Assembly: GCA_009926615.1 (NCBI GenBank)
Contig: RFOM01000007.1
Coordinates: forward strand, 1-64,000
Origin: Pseudomonadota bacterium
GTDB lineage: Bacteria; Bdellovibrionota_B; Oligoflexia; Silvanigrellales; Silvanigrellaceae
DNA length: 64,000 nt
Direction: 5' to 3'
The translations under genes and the position numbers were made by a program. Under the pieces are notes generated by a model. The model was not told where the DNA came from. It ran no database searches and saw nothing but the letters and a program-made list of their open reading frames with translations. Shown here one piece after another: positions 17,140 through 26,415 of the stretch. The first letter of the stretch is position 1; every line of letters starts with the position of its first letter.

Positions 17140-18831
17140 ATGCCCGAACCGGAATCACCAATGACGCACAAGGATGCCACGCAAGCGCTTTTTTTCCAAC
17201 CCGAGGCCGAAAAGAACCTTCGCAGGCTCGTTGAACTCAGTCTCAACGCCGCGATCGACTTTTTAAATCCTCAGCGCGAAAACAAACTGCACAGCGACCT
17301 CAACCTGCCTGATCTCGAAACGCTTTTTCATGAGGTCGAAATTCCCGCGCAGGGAGTGGGAATTGAGAAGGCATTTTCACAGGCCGTTGAAAGGGTGGTC
17401 AGACACTCCGTCCACGTCTCGGATCCGCACTACATTGGCCACATGACCGGCTCAACGCCCTATTTTCATCTCGGACTTGAACTGCTGATTGGGGCCCTGA
17501 ATCAAAATGTCGTTAAAATCGAAACCGCACTCGCCGGCAGTTTCGTGGAGGGGCAGCTGCTCGCTTGGATTCACAAGCTCATTTACGGCAGAGACACTGA
17601 TTTTTACAAAGCGCGTATGCACAAGCCGGACATGTGCTTCGGCAACGTGACGAGCGGCGGAACCATGGGGAATCTGACCGCACTCGCGGTTGCCCGAAAC
17701 AAGAAAATCCCCCGCTGCCGCGACTGGGGTGTGAGCGAAGCACTCGAACGGATGGGCAAAAAGAAAGTCGGAATTTATGCGAGCAAGCGTGTGCATTATT
17801 CCATCCGTAAAGCCGCATCGGTTCTTGGACTGGGAACTCAGTCTGTTCATGAAATTCCGGTTGTCCCTTTTACAAACCAAATCGATCTGGCAGCACTCGA
17901 AAGAACTCTGTCCCAGCATCAGGCTCAGGGCATTTTGCCGCTCGTTATTGTCGGCGTGGCAGGCAGTACGGAGACCGGCAGTTCAGACGATTTGATGGCC
18001 CTGTCGGCACTGGCGCAAAAAACAGGAGCATGGTTCCACGTCGATGCTGCTTGGGGCGGCCCTCTGGTTTTGTGCGAAAAAGGCCGAACACTGCTCAAAG
18101 GAATAGAGCTGGCCGATTCAGTCATCATCGACGGACACAAATTGTTTTTTGTACCGATGGCGCAGGGAATGGTGATCTTCAAAGACGAATCCGCTCTTGA
18201 TGTTCTGCGGCATACCGCCCGCTACATTATCCGCTCGGGAAGTGTCGATCTCGGACGCACAAGCCTCGAAGGCAGCCGCCGGTTCGACTCGTTCAAGCTG
18301 TGGTTTGCATTGTGGGCACTGGGCCGCAACAACTACGAAAAACTGATGGAACACTCGCTGAACTTGGGACATACCTTTGCCCAGCTGATTAATTCGTCCG
18401 ACTGCTTTGAGCTGACGAGCGAAGTGAAAAGCAACATTGTCACATGGCGGTACGTGCCCTCCGTCTGGAAAAAGAAAATTGAGCAAATCAAAAAATCTTT
18501 GTCCGCAAAGAAGAACGCGGGCGTCAGAGACGCTGCACTGCAGCAAGTAACCACTCTGCTGAATGAGGCGACCGTAGAAATACAGAAAATACAAAGACAA
18601 AGGGGCAGAAGTTTTGTATCCCGCACAACCCTCGAATCAGTCATCACAGGTTTTGACACCGTCGTATTTCGGGCAGTGCTGTTTCATCCTCTCACATCTT
18701 CCAAAATATTGTCCGAAGTACTTCAGGAGCAAAAAAGCATCGGTGATTCTGTTCTCGCGCGACTGTGGCCGAAGTTTGAATCTCAGCTGAACGAATGGGA
18801 AAAGCCCGTTTCGAAGGCAACAGAATTCTGA
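17140..18831 (+). CDS. panP: PLP-dependent aspartate/glutamate decarboxylase, PanP-like
   Basis: Group II PLP decarboxylase, most like the alternative aspartate 1-decarboxylase PanP that makes beta-alanine for pantothenate. The segment DPHYIGHMTGSTPYFHLGLE followed by LNQNVVKIETA is typical of that group. Other marks are GTMGNLTALAVARN, HVDAAWGGP and the cofactor lysine in DGHKLFF (Lys334 of this 563-residue form). ATG 17140 is preferred because of the promoter position; ATG 17161 is a second choice. Length slightly exceeds the family. Aspartate versus glutamate preference cannot be read from sequence, so the symbol is tentative. No panD, panB or panC is in the window. Confidence 0.75.
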   Translation: MPEPESPMTHKDATQALFFQPEAEKNLRRLVELSLNAAIDFLNPQRENKLHSDLNLPDLETLFHEVEIPAQGVGIEKAFSQAVERVVRHSVHVSDPHYIGHMTGSTPYFHLGLELLIGALNQNVVKIETALAGSFVEGQLLAWIHKLIYGRDTDFYKARMHKPDMCFGNVTSGGTMGNLTALAVARNKKIPRCRDWGVSEALERMGKKKVGIYASKRVHYSIRKAASVLGLGTQSVHEIPVVPFTNQIDLAALERTLSQHQAQGILPLVIVGVAGSTETGSSDDLMALSALAQKTGAWFHVDAAWGGPLVLCEKGRTLLKGIELADSVIIDGHKLFFVPMAQGMVIFKDESALDVLRHTARYIIRSGSVDLGRTSLEGSRRFDSFKLWFALWALGRNNYEKLMEHSLNLGHTFAQLINSSDCFELTSEVKSNIVTWRYVPSVWKKKIEQIKKSLSAKKNAGVRDAALQQVTTLLNEATVEIQKIQRQRGRSFVSRTTLESVITGFDTVVFRAVLFHPLTSSKILSEVLQEQKSIGDSVLARLWPKFESQLNEWEKPVSKATEF

Positions 18832-18922
18832 CTTGGGCGATTCTCGCCAAATGGATTGCCAAATTGCCTGAACTGCTTAAACTTTGATCCAGACATCGGT
18901 CGAATTGCCTTGGAGGATTTCA

Positions 18923-21520
18923 ATGGCTGAAAAGAAAGCAAACGTCCGCACACTTCCGCTCCTGCCACTGCGGGAACTTCTTGTGTTTCCTCACACAGTG
19001 GTGCCGCTGTTTGTCGGGCGGGAAAAGAGCATCAAAGCGCTCGACGATGCGATGTCGCGCAACAGGGAAATTTTTCTTGCAGCGCAAAGAAAATCCAAAA
19101 CCAACGATCCCACGCCCGACGAAATCTATGAATTCGGCACAATCGCGCAGATCCTTCAGCTTCTGCGTCTGCCCGACGGCACGGTAAAAATTCTCGTCGA
19201 AGGCAAAAGACGCGCGAAAATCAGCCGCTACGTTGAGAGCAACGATCTTCTCGTTGTTGAAGTCTCAGAAATTGCCGAACCCCCCGGTCAGGCGGTTGAA
19301 AACGAAGCCCTCGTCAGAACCGTGAAGGCTGCGTTCGACACATACGTCAAGCTCAACAAAAAGGTACCGCCGGAAATGGTCTTCTCCATTTCCTCGATCG
19401 AAGACGAAAGTCGATTGGCCGACACCCTTGTTGTCCAATTGGCAAATCTCAAATTGGCCGACAAACAACGGATTCTCGAAACTGTTGATCCTGCAAAGCG
19501 TCTTGAAGAAATTTTTGGAATCATCCAATCCGAAATCGAAATTTTGCGGGTCGAGAAGAAGATCCGTGCCCGCGTAAAACGGCAAATGGAGAAGACTCAA
19601 AAAGAGTACTACCTGAATGAGCAGATGAATGCGATTCAGAAAGAACTCGGCAATTTCGACGACTCCAGAACCGAAATCGCCGAACTCGAAAGTAAAATAA
19701 AATCCAAAAAACTGTCCGACGAAGCGCGCGACCGTCTTAAAAAGGAACTCAAAAAACTCCGCGGCATGAGCCCGATGAGTGCCGAAGCAACGGTGGTCCG
19801 CAACTACATCGACACAGTCCTGAGCCTCCCGTGGGGCGAATACAGCACACTGCTGCGTGACCCGCAATTCAGTGAAGACGTTCTGGAGGCCGATCATTTC
19901 GGTCTCGACAAAGTGAAAGAACGCATCCTTGAATATCTTGCAGTCACGAGCCTGTCCGACAAACTCAAGGGACCAATTCTCTGCCTTGTCGGTCCTCCGG
20001 GAGTCGGAAAAACAAGCCTTGCACGCAGCGTAGCCCGTGCCACCGGTCGTGAATTTGCCCGACTGGCGCTCGGCGGCGTGCGTGACGAAGCTGAAATACG
20101 CGGCCACCGCCGTACTTACATCGGTGCAATGCCGGGTAAGATTATCGGTGCCATCAAGAAGGCCGGAACAAGCAATCCGGTGATCCTTCTCGATGAAATT
20201 GACAAAATGAGCTCCGATTTCCGCGGCGACCCTGCAAGCGCGATGCTTGAGGTCCTTGATCCGGAACAGAACTCAACATTCAACGATCATTATCTCGACA
20301 TGGACTATGATTTGTCGCAGACACTGTTCCTTGCGACCGCGAATAACCTGCACTCTATTCCCAAGCCGCTGCTCGACCGTATGGAGATCATCACTCTGGG
20401 CGGTTACACGGAGCAGGAAAAAGTTAACATTGCGCAACGTCACCTCGTTCCCAAGTCTGCAAAGGCCAACGGTCTCGAAGCCACAGGACTCGCTTTTGCC
20501 GACTCGGCACTTGAAGAGCTCATCAGATACTACACCCGCGAAGCAGGCGTACGCAGTCTGGAACGTGAGATCTCGAGCGTTTGTCGTAAAATCGCCCGTC
20601 AGCTTCTCAAGCAGAAAACGGGAACGACTGAAGCCTCGGCATCAGAAGCCCCTGCAAAATCGGGCAAGGCAGACAAAGCGGCGAAGAACGCAGCCGCAAC
20701 TGCTGCAGCTGCTGCTGCGCAATCAGCTGCTCAGGCCGCAGGAACCGAAAAGCCGGCAACTGTTCAGTCAGAGATTATTAAACTCGACGACATCAAGGCT
20801 CCGCCGGTGACAGATGCAACCATCCGTGAAAACCTCGGGCCGCGCAGGTTCAGCATCAACGAAACCGGCGCGCTCGACGAAATTGGTGTCTGTCAGGGAC
20901 TCGCCTACACGGAAGTCGGCGGCGACTTGCTCATCACCGAAGTTTCCGTGGTCAACGGCAAAGGCAACCTCAAGATCACCGGCAAGCTCGGCGAAGTGAT
21001 GCAGGAATCGGCTCAGGCTGCTTTCAGCTACGTCCGCTCACGGGCCGCTTTCCTCGGTCTCGAAGAGGACTTTTATGCGAAAATTGACATACACGTTCAC
21101 TTCCCTGAGGGAGCGATTCCCAAAGACGGCCCGAGTGCAGGTATCACCATGGCTACGGCTTTGGTCAGTGCCCTCACCAAACGCCCTGTGAGCCGTGAAA
21201 TCGCAATGACCGGAGAAATCACGCTGCGCGGCCGCGTTCTGCCGATTGGCGGACTCAAGGAAAAACTCCTTGCGGCGCACCGCGGCGGTGTTAAGAAGGT
21301 CATTATCCCTCGTGAAAACGTGAAAGATCTGCATGAAATTCCGAAGAACGTCCTCGAGAAGATTACCGTCGTCGGCGTAGACCACGTGGATTCAGTGCTC
21401 TTTCACGCTTTGGCATGGAAGGATACAGACGAACTGCAGAACAAGCTCAAGACCGCAGCGGAGCTCGCATCGATTGCGAACAGTGCCAAAACCACTCCGA
21501 ACGAATCCCTGCGCCACTGA
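18923..21520 (+). CDS. lon: ATP-dependent protease Lon
   Basis: Cytosolic AAA+ serine protease that degrades misfolded and regulatory proteins. The LON substrate-binding domain starts [14 protein letters not shown]. Walker A is GPPGVGKT at 357-364, followed by the usual [19 protein letters not shown] loop. The proteolytic dyad is Ser738 (DGPSAG) and Lys781 (GGLKEK). At 865 residues it exceeds E. coli Lon (784); an Ala/Lys-rich insertion of about 50 residues at about 567-615 lies between the AAA+ small domain and the protease domain. ATG 18923 follows TGGAGGATTTC. A terminator is at 21555-21596. No sigma-32 consensus is evident upstream. Confidence 0.97.
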   Translation: MAEKKANVRTLPLLPLRELLVFPHTVVPLFVGREKSIKALDDAMSRNREIFLAAQRKSKTNDPTPDEIYEFGTIAQILQLLRLPDGTVKILVEGKRRAKISRYVESNDLLVVEVSEIAEPPGQAVENEALVRTVKAAFDTYVKLNKKVPPEMVFSISSIEDESRLADTLVVQLANLKLADKQRILETVDPAKRLEEIFGIIQSEIEILRVEKKIRARVKRQMEKTQKEYYLNEQMNAIQKELGNFDDSRTEIAELESKIKSKKLSDEARDRLKKELKKLRGMSPMSAEATVVRNYIDTVLSLPWGEYSTLLRDPQFSEDVLEADHFGLDKVKERILEYLAVTSLSDKLKGPILCLVGPPGVGKTSLARSVARATGREFARLALGGVRDEAEIRGHRRTYIGAMPGKIIGAIKKAGTSNPVILLDEIDKMSSDFRGDPASAMLEVLDPEQNSTFNDHYLDMDYDLSQTLFLATANNLHSIPKPLLDRMEIITLGGYTEQEKVNIAQRHLVPKSAKANGLEATGLAFADSALEELIRYYTREAGVRSLEREISSVCRKIARQLLKQKTGTTEASASEAPAKSGKADKAAKNAAATAAAAAAQSAAQAAGTEKPATVQSEIIKLDDIKAPPVTDATIRENLGPRRFSINETGALDEIGVCQGLAYTEVGGDLLITEVSVVNGKGNLKITGKLGEVMQESAQAAFSYVRSRAAFLGLEEDFYAKIDIHVHFPEGAIPKDGPSAGITMATALVSALTKRPVSREIAMTGEITLRGRVLPIGGLKEKLLAAHRGGVKKVIIPRENVKDLHEIPKNVLEKITVVGVDHVDSVLFHALAWKDTDELQNKLKTAAELASIANSAKTTPNESLRH

Positions 21521-21554
21521 CGTTTTGGTTCCTCTCTGCCGACCGGCAAAAAAT

Positions 21555-21596
21555 GCCCTCTGCTAAGCTGTAAAGAGCTGCGCGGAGGGCTTTTTT
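21555..21596 (+). terminator. Rho-independent terminator of lon overlapping the next ribosome site
   Basis: Arms GCCCTCTGC and GCGGAGGGC (one mismatch) are followed by six T residues. The 3' arm, GGAGGG at 21584-21589, is also the ribosome binding site of the histidine kinase gene whose ATG is at 21598. Confidence 0.8.
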
Positions 21597-21597
21597 A

Positions 21598-22701
21598 ATG
21601 GCTGTCGAGTTTGTCGAGCATCTCAAAACCCAATGGATGGGAATGATCGACGCGGTGGAAGATCCGCTCGTACTCATTGATGCCAACTACAACATCCGCA
21701 GGCAGAATCGGGCCTACGTCGAACACGCCGTAAATCCGAATCAACTCGATATCCGCCAGTTCAAGGACAAAAAATGTTACGAGGCTTTTGCCGGCCGAAA
21801 TGCCCCCTGCCCTGAATGCAAAGTTAAAAAAGCACAGGAAGACGGGATAAAGTCGGCATGGCACATGCGCGAACTTCTTCAGGGCAGAGACATTGAAGTG
21901 CGGGTCAGTCCGAATGTGGATTCCGAAGAGCAAAGCTCACTGACGGTTGTTCATTACAGGGACGTCACACATCAAAAAGCGTTGCAGAACAGCCTTGCGC
22001 GGGCCGACAAGCTTGCCGCACTGGGCAAACTGGCCGGCGGTGTCGCACACGAAATCAACAGTCCGCTTGCGGGAATTATGGCCTTTGCCCAAATGGCACT
22101 GCGGGAAATGGATGAAGACAATCCCCACATTGAAGATATGCGTGAAATTGAATCGGCAGCCCAAAAATGCAAGGTCATAGTTGAAGGCCTGCTCGGCTTT
22201 GCGCGTCAGGATGCTCCGGATGTCACCGAACGGTTCGATCTTCTTGAATGCATCAGTTCAACCCTCAGGCTCACAAAAGCCATCCTGCGCAAAGAAAATA
22301 TTCAACTGATCGTCAACCTGCCGGAGAACCCCGTTTACATTGACGGATCATCCGGCCGCATATCGCAGGTTTTACTCAATCTGATCACCAATTCGATTTA
22401 TGCAATGAAAGACGGAGGCGGCGAAATTGAGTTGGGCGTCCTGCCTTCTGATTCTCAAGTTGAAATCAAACTCAGAGACTCCGGTGCCGGAATCAAAAAG
22501 GACATTCTCAAGAAAGTTTTCGACCCGTTTTTCACAACCAAACCGGTCGGGGAAGGCACAGGACTCGGCCTTGCCATCAGCTATTCCATTGTGACTCAGC
22601 ACAAAGGTTCAATTTCAGTTGAATCCGTTGAAGGGGTCGGCACCACCTTCTCCATCACACTTCCGCTCGACAGGCGGGACTTAAAGACTCCGGCGGGGTG
22701 A
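21598..22701 (+). CDS. PAS-domain sensor histidine kinase
   Basis: Soluble two-component sensor (no membrane segment). A PAS domain at about 15-125 contains a Cys-rich tip (KKCYEAFAGRNAPCPEC, Cys60, 71, 74), a pattern found in a subset of PAS sensors. HisKA follows with phospho-acceptor His151 (GGVAHEINSPLAG). The HATPase has the N box (LNLITNSIYAM), G1 (DSGAGI), F box (FDPFFTT) and G2 (GEGTGLGLA), all intact. ATG 21598 uses GGAGGG inside the preceding terminator. A LysR gene follows after six bases; no response regulator is adjacent, so its partner is elsewhere. What the PAS domain senses is unknown; redox or metal is possible from the cysteines. Confidence 0.92.
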   Translation: MAVEFVEHLKTQWMGMIDAVEDPLVLIDANYNIRRQNRAYVEHAVNPNQLDIRQFKDKKCYEAFAGRNAPCPECKVKKAQEDGIKSAWHMRELLQGRDIEVRVSPNVDSEEQSSLTVVHYRDVTHQKALQNSLARADKLAALGKLAGGVAHEINSPLAGIMAFAQMALREMDEDNPHIEDMREIESAAQKCKVIVEGLLGFARQDAPDVTERFDLLECISSTLRLTKAILRKENIQLIVNLPENPVYIDGSSGRISQVLLNLITNSIYAMKDGGGEIELGVLPSDSQVEIKLRDSGAGIKKDILKKVFDPFFTTKPVGEGTGLGLAISYSIVTQHKGSISVESVEGVGTTFSITLPLDRRDLKTPAG

Positions 22702-22707
22702 ACAGGC

Positions 22708-23646
22708 GTGATCGACGTAAAAGATCTTGAAGCATTTCTGGCCATCATCGACGGAGGCTCGATCTCGCATGCGGCCAACGGACTGGGCCTCACTCAGCCC
22801 GCGATCAGTCTGAAACTCAAGAAAATGGAAACAGAACTGGGAGTCAAACTTTTTCAAAGAACCCCCCGCAGCATGGTTCCTTTGCCGACTGCCGAAGGCA
22901 TTGTGCCGCAGGTGCGGGAGATTCTGAACAAATTCGACGGAATAAAGGAAACTCTCACCACAGAGGTCACTTCACTTTCGGGAATAGTGCGCATCGGCTG
23001 CCTGATGGGCTGGTTTGATTCAATATTTCTTCCGGCGTTTGCCGGAATTCACCAAAAAGCACCGCTGATTCAAATCAGACTGCACGTCGATCAAACATCC
23101 AATCTGCTTCACATGGTAACTCACGGACAACTTGATTTGGCGATTATCGCGCAGCCGTTTGAACACAACGAAGGAGTGCACGCAGAAAAGCTCATTGACG
23201 AAGAACTCGTTCTTTTCGGCAAGGCACTGCCCAAGCATGAAGATCTCAATGAACGAAAAAGGCAACTCCTTGCCAGACCGTGGGTGACCATGACCAGCCC
23301 CGACTCTATCGTGGACACATTCTGGAAAGAACTTTTCGGCAACGAACCTTTTCCTTGGCACAACGTGCAGATAGCTGCCTGTCTTGATCATATTATCGCC
23401 ATTCCGAGAGTCGTCATGTCTCTGGACAATGCTCTCTGCGTTATTCCGCGACAAGTTGTCAGTCCGGAAAGTATCCTCAAGGGATTCGAATTCGAATCGG
23501 CATCCATGAAGAAAAACGGACTGTATCTTGTAGCCCGCAGCGGGTGCCTTGACCTCAAACGCTTTTCAATTGTTGCCGAAGAATTGAAAACCTGCGCCAA
23601 CATTAAAAAGTCCGGACTGGAACGCGGGGGAGAACCGCGTTTATGA
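22708..23646 (+). CDS. LysR-type transcriptional regulator
   Basis: DNA-binding regulator with the N-terminal winged helix (DLEAFLAIIDGGSISHAANG, then LTQPAISLKLKKMETELG) and a substrate-binding domain at about 92-300. GTG start at 22708 lies six bases after the kinase stop. The 3' end overlaps the metallopeptidase gene by ATGA, which is unusual for LysR genes since most are divergent from their targets; this suggests coupled expression with its neighbour. At 312 residues it has usual length. Effector and targets are unknown. Confidence 0.92.
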   Translation: MIDVKDLEAFLAIIDGGSISHAANGLGLTQPAISLKLKKMETELGVKLFQRTPRSMVPLPTAEGIVPQVREILNKFDGIKETLTTEVTSLSGIVRIGCLMGWFDSIFLPAFAGIHQKAPLIQIRLHVDQTSNLLHMVTHGQLDLAIIAQPFEHNEGVHAEKLIDEELVLFGKALPKHEDLNERKRQLLARPWVTMTSPDSIVDTFWKELFGNEPFPWHNVQIAACLDHIIAIPRVVMSLDNALCVIPRQVVSPESILKGFEFESASMKKNGLYLVARSGCLDLKRFSIVAEELKTCANIKKSGLERGGEPRL

Positions 23647-25649
23647 ACATCCGGAAGATGATCATGATGCGTGTTGCAATCAGCCTCTCGGGACTGGGGC
23701 TTGTTGCGGCGGCATTGATTGCCGTCACATCCGGACATCAGCCGAAAATGTCGGCAATCAGTCTCCTTCCGCCTGCAAAGAAGCTGGGAACTCAGGGTGA
23801 ATTGACTCCCGAAAAAATAGCGGCTTTGATAGCCGAATCAAAACTTGAGCCAATCTCCGATCCGAAAAATCCGGTGGCTGAGCCGGAACTTCCTGCCGGA
23901 ATAGCCGCACCCGCGGATGCAGACGCTCTGGGGTTCGGACAATCAAAATTCCTTGTTGATTCCAAATGGGCGACTGTCCGATTTATCGGAGAAGACCCTG
24001 CAGGAGCAGGACTTACCGGAAATGATTTGAACCTTGCCCAACTGCAGGCACTGGGAAGCATCAGGGATACAGTTCCGATTACGACGACTGTCCAGACCAT
24101 CAATGAAATGATGGACACATATTTTGCACCACTCATAAACTCCATTCCGAGATCAGACGAAATTCTGTCCAAAATAAAAGTTCAGGCCGCATATTTTTCT
24201 CCGCGAACCAAAAACTTCGACGGGAGTGAACCCGAACGCGACAACGCCTACGTGGTCGGCGTTCAGTCTCTTTATCTTTATCCGTCGTCATGCTTCGACA
24301 AAACCGCGGCAAATGCATGCAACCCTTTGGGATATTCAGCGGGTCATGATCCGACGGTCATCGGCCACGAACTGGCGCACGTCATTTTCAATCAGATTCG
24401 GGATGAAAAAAGTCTCGAAGGCTGGCAGTGGTTTGCCGTCAATGAAGGCTACGCGGACTATTTCAGTGCAAGCTATTTCGGTGATCCGACACTGGGCCGA
24501 ATTTGGCGAGTATCACGACCCTCGGGTTCCAGATACCTGCGCAGACTTCTCGATACTCCGACAACCGATGATCCCAAAGCACTTGAAGAGGGACACGCAT
24601 TCGGTTCCGTGTGGAGCTCGTCTCTGTGGCGAATCAGAAATCAGCTGATCGCAAAACAAAAAATAAAGCCTTTCGATTTTGACCGCGTTGTGCTCATGAG
24701 CATCAATTTTCTCGGAGAATCCACCAAAGCCAAACTGGGTGACGCTGCGTCAGCTGTTTTGAAGGCGGCAGATATTTTCGGTCATCCAAACTGGAAAGCC
24801 GTCATGGTTGACGAATTCAAACGAAGTGAAGTGGAACTCTCCCGCGGCCAAAAAATCGTTGCTGCCAGAGGAGAAACAATCGATGCGCCGCAGGGTGGGC
24901 TCAGCTGCGGCCACATCAGCGGCGCGCACGCGGGCGGACAACCGGAAACATCGTGGCCGGCCGCTCTCATGCTCATTTTGCCTCTCTTTTTCATGCTTCG
25001 CCGAAAAAAATCAATTTTCGGCCTGCATCTTTTTCTCGTCCAATTCACTGCTCTCCTGCAGGGCTGCAATCTGGCGTCTCTCTGGACTTCTTCTCAGGCT
25101 AAACCGGGGGGACTTGCCGTCATATACTCGTGCAATTTGAGCAAACTCAACGACGGCACCCCTCTTCTGCCCGCAGAACGGACAGTTGCCTTTATTTTTC
25201 CCGACAATATTCCGGCCGACAGTCCCGCTGAACAGATTTTTGTGGGGGATGAAAGGTTCGAAAATGCATCCTCTTCCCTGCTGCTGATGGTCGACAAATC
25301 GAACATGCGTATCGATCAGGTCCGCAAGCGCGACGGGAGCCTGTTTCAGGTCAATCTCAACCAGAAGTTTCTCAACTCGGAAGATGCAATCGCCGTTCAA
25401 AACATGAGACTGGCAACAATTCTGATTGAGGGTGCCGGCAGGGCATGGAAAAAAGAACTGTCACAAATACCGGTCGCAGCAGGAGTTGCGCAGTCACCAA
25501 GAACAGCTGTCAGTTTTGATATTACCGGAACGCCCGCAACAGCCACCGTGCGTGCCGATGTCACAGGAGCGAGAGGATTCGGCCCTCTTGCAAATGAAGT
25601 CATGGTCAACGGCGGTACTTTGTGTGCCTATCAGAGAACTGCTAAATAA
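23643..25649 (+). CDS. Gluzincin metallopeptidase joined to a lipoprotein-like C-terminal region
   Basis: Exported zinc protease. An N-terminal membrane/signal segment (ISLSGLGLVAAALIAV) starts the protein. HELAH at 242-246 and NEGYADYF (Glu268, Asp272) form a gluzincin site like M4/M36-type families. Residues about 437-456 are a hydrophobic span ending in LRRKK after a Gly/Pro-rich spacer, which resembles a MYXO-CTERM-like sorting tail. Unusually the frame continues: FGLHLFLVQFTALLQGC then looks like a second lipoprotein signal, followed by about 190 residues of beta-rich sequence of unknown family. ATG 24993 could start that part as a separate protein. The frame is open throughout, with a run of seven A residues at 25004-25010 at the junction. 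The gene overlaps the LysR gene by four bases. Confidence 0.8.
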   Translation: MNIRKMIMMRVAISLSGLGLVAAALIAVTSGHQPKMSAISLLPPAKKLGTQGELTPEKIAALIAESKLEPISDPKNPVAEPELPAGIAAPADADALGFGQSKFLVDSKWATVRFIGEDPAGAGLTGNDLNLAQLQALGSIRDTVPITTTVQTINEMMDTYFAPLINSIPRSDEILSKIKVQAAYFSPRTKNFDGSEPERDNAYVVGVQSLYLYPSSCFDKTAANACNPLGYSAGHDPTVIGHELAHVIFNQIRDEKSLEGWQWFAVNEGYADYFSASYFGDPTLGRIWRVSRPSGSRYLRRLLDTPTTDDPKALEEGHAFGSVWSSSLWRIRNQLIAKQKIKPFDFDRVVLMSINFLGESTKAKLGDAASAVLKAADIFGHPNWKAVMVDEFKRSEVELSRGQKIVAARGETIDAPQGGLSCGHISGAHAGGQPETSWPAALMLILPLFFMLRRKKSIFGLHLFLVQFTALLQGCNLASLWTSSQAKPGGLAVIYSCNLSKLNDGTPLLPAERTVAFIFPDNIPADSPAEQIFVGDERFENASSSLLLMVDKSNMRIDQVRKRDGSLFQVNLNQKFLNSEDAIAVQNMRLATILIEGAGRAWKKELSQIPVAAGVAQSPRTAVSFDITGTPATATVRADVTGARGFGPLANEVMVNGGTLCAYQRTAK

Positions 25650-25672
25650 AAAAAAAAAACGGCACTCGGCCG
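25648..25672 (-). terminator. Candidate terminator downstream of the CheX-like gene
   Basis: On the minus strand a short stem CGGC/GCCG with a five-base loop precedes twelve T residues (plus-strand A run at 25648-25659). The stem is short, so strength is uncertain, but the T-run is long. Confidence 0.4.
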
Positions 25673-25715
25673 GTGAACACTCTGCGCAGACAACAGCCTT
25701 ATGTCCGGCTGAATT

Positions 25716-26276
25716 TCAGAAGAATGTCAGCGATCTTGCATCGCCCAGTTCCTCGGTTTCATCCTGTGCCAATTTAAACTCACCTGTGATTCCGAAAGCA
25801 AAAACACCGCCGGCTTCCTTGAAGACAAAAGGAATCAGCAACCACTCTTCGGGATTCTCCGCTGCTTCGGGCAGTAACGCAGACTTGGTTGATTCCCCTG
25901 CAGATAAGGAAATTTTGCATCCCAGCTGGCCGAAGCCCTTCTGGATAGATGCCGTCAACTGATTGCAGACTTTCCCGACGAGGTCACAGTGCATCGCCTC
26001 GTCTGCGCCTGCCGATTTTGCTGCGGACGACTTTTCGGCAAAGGCTTTGCCCATTTTTTTATCCATGCAGAGTGTCACGGCTCCGCGGAAGGTCTCGTTG
26101 CCGACGCGCACACCGGCCATATAATCGCCGCACAGAACGGGGATTTTGCGAACAACCGGCGCATGCTGAACAACGTCTATACCGAAAGCAGAGCATGTCT
26201 CTTTGACCGAGGCTGTCAGAACATTCCTCACAGTATTGCTGAACGTCGGCAGCGGTGCGCTCCTCATAAGAGTCAT
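25716..26276 (-). CDS. CheX-like chemotaxis phosphatase-domain protein
   Basis: Looks like a CheC/CheX/FliY-fold protein; CheX dephosphorylates CheY. The key segment is CDLVGKVCNQLTASIQK, matching the helix that in CheX carries a conserved acidic residue and Asn (here Asp and Asn with the G-x-x-x-N spacing). Two such elements are usual in CheC but one in CheX, as here. ATG 26276 follows GGAGGATTCC. At 187 residues it is slightly longer than CheX. Divergent from the FHA cassette with about 140 bases between. No che or fli gene is in the window; it could instead serve another response regulator. Confidence 0.65.
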   Translation of the reverse strand: MTLMRSAPLPTFSNTVRNVLTASVKETCSAFGIDVVQHAPVVRKIPVLCGDYMAGVRVGNETFRGAVTLCMDKKMGKAFAEKSSAAKSAGADEAMHCDLVGKVCNQLTASIQKGFGQLGCKISLSAGESTKSALLPEAAENPEEWLLIPFVFKEAGGVFAFGITGEFKLAQDETEELGDARSLTFF

Positions 26277-26415
26277 CCGGAATCCTCCAGTCATTTTGGG
26301 TCAATACGGAACAGTCAAAAGTGTCACCGAGGTCTGTCGGCAAAACAATACGGCTCGTTCAACAAATTGAACGCAATGCAGGATTTTCCTTTCGGGTTGG
26401 AGTTACAATCGCCAC

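Noticed and set aside
19265-20107. 280-codon minus-strand frame over lon
   Set aside because: Antisense to the Lon ATPase domain; Phe/Asp-rich composition typical of a mirror frame.
25716-26276. Chemotaxis operon
   Set aside because: Only one CheX-like gene; no CheA, CheW, CheY or receptor is in the window.
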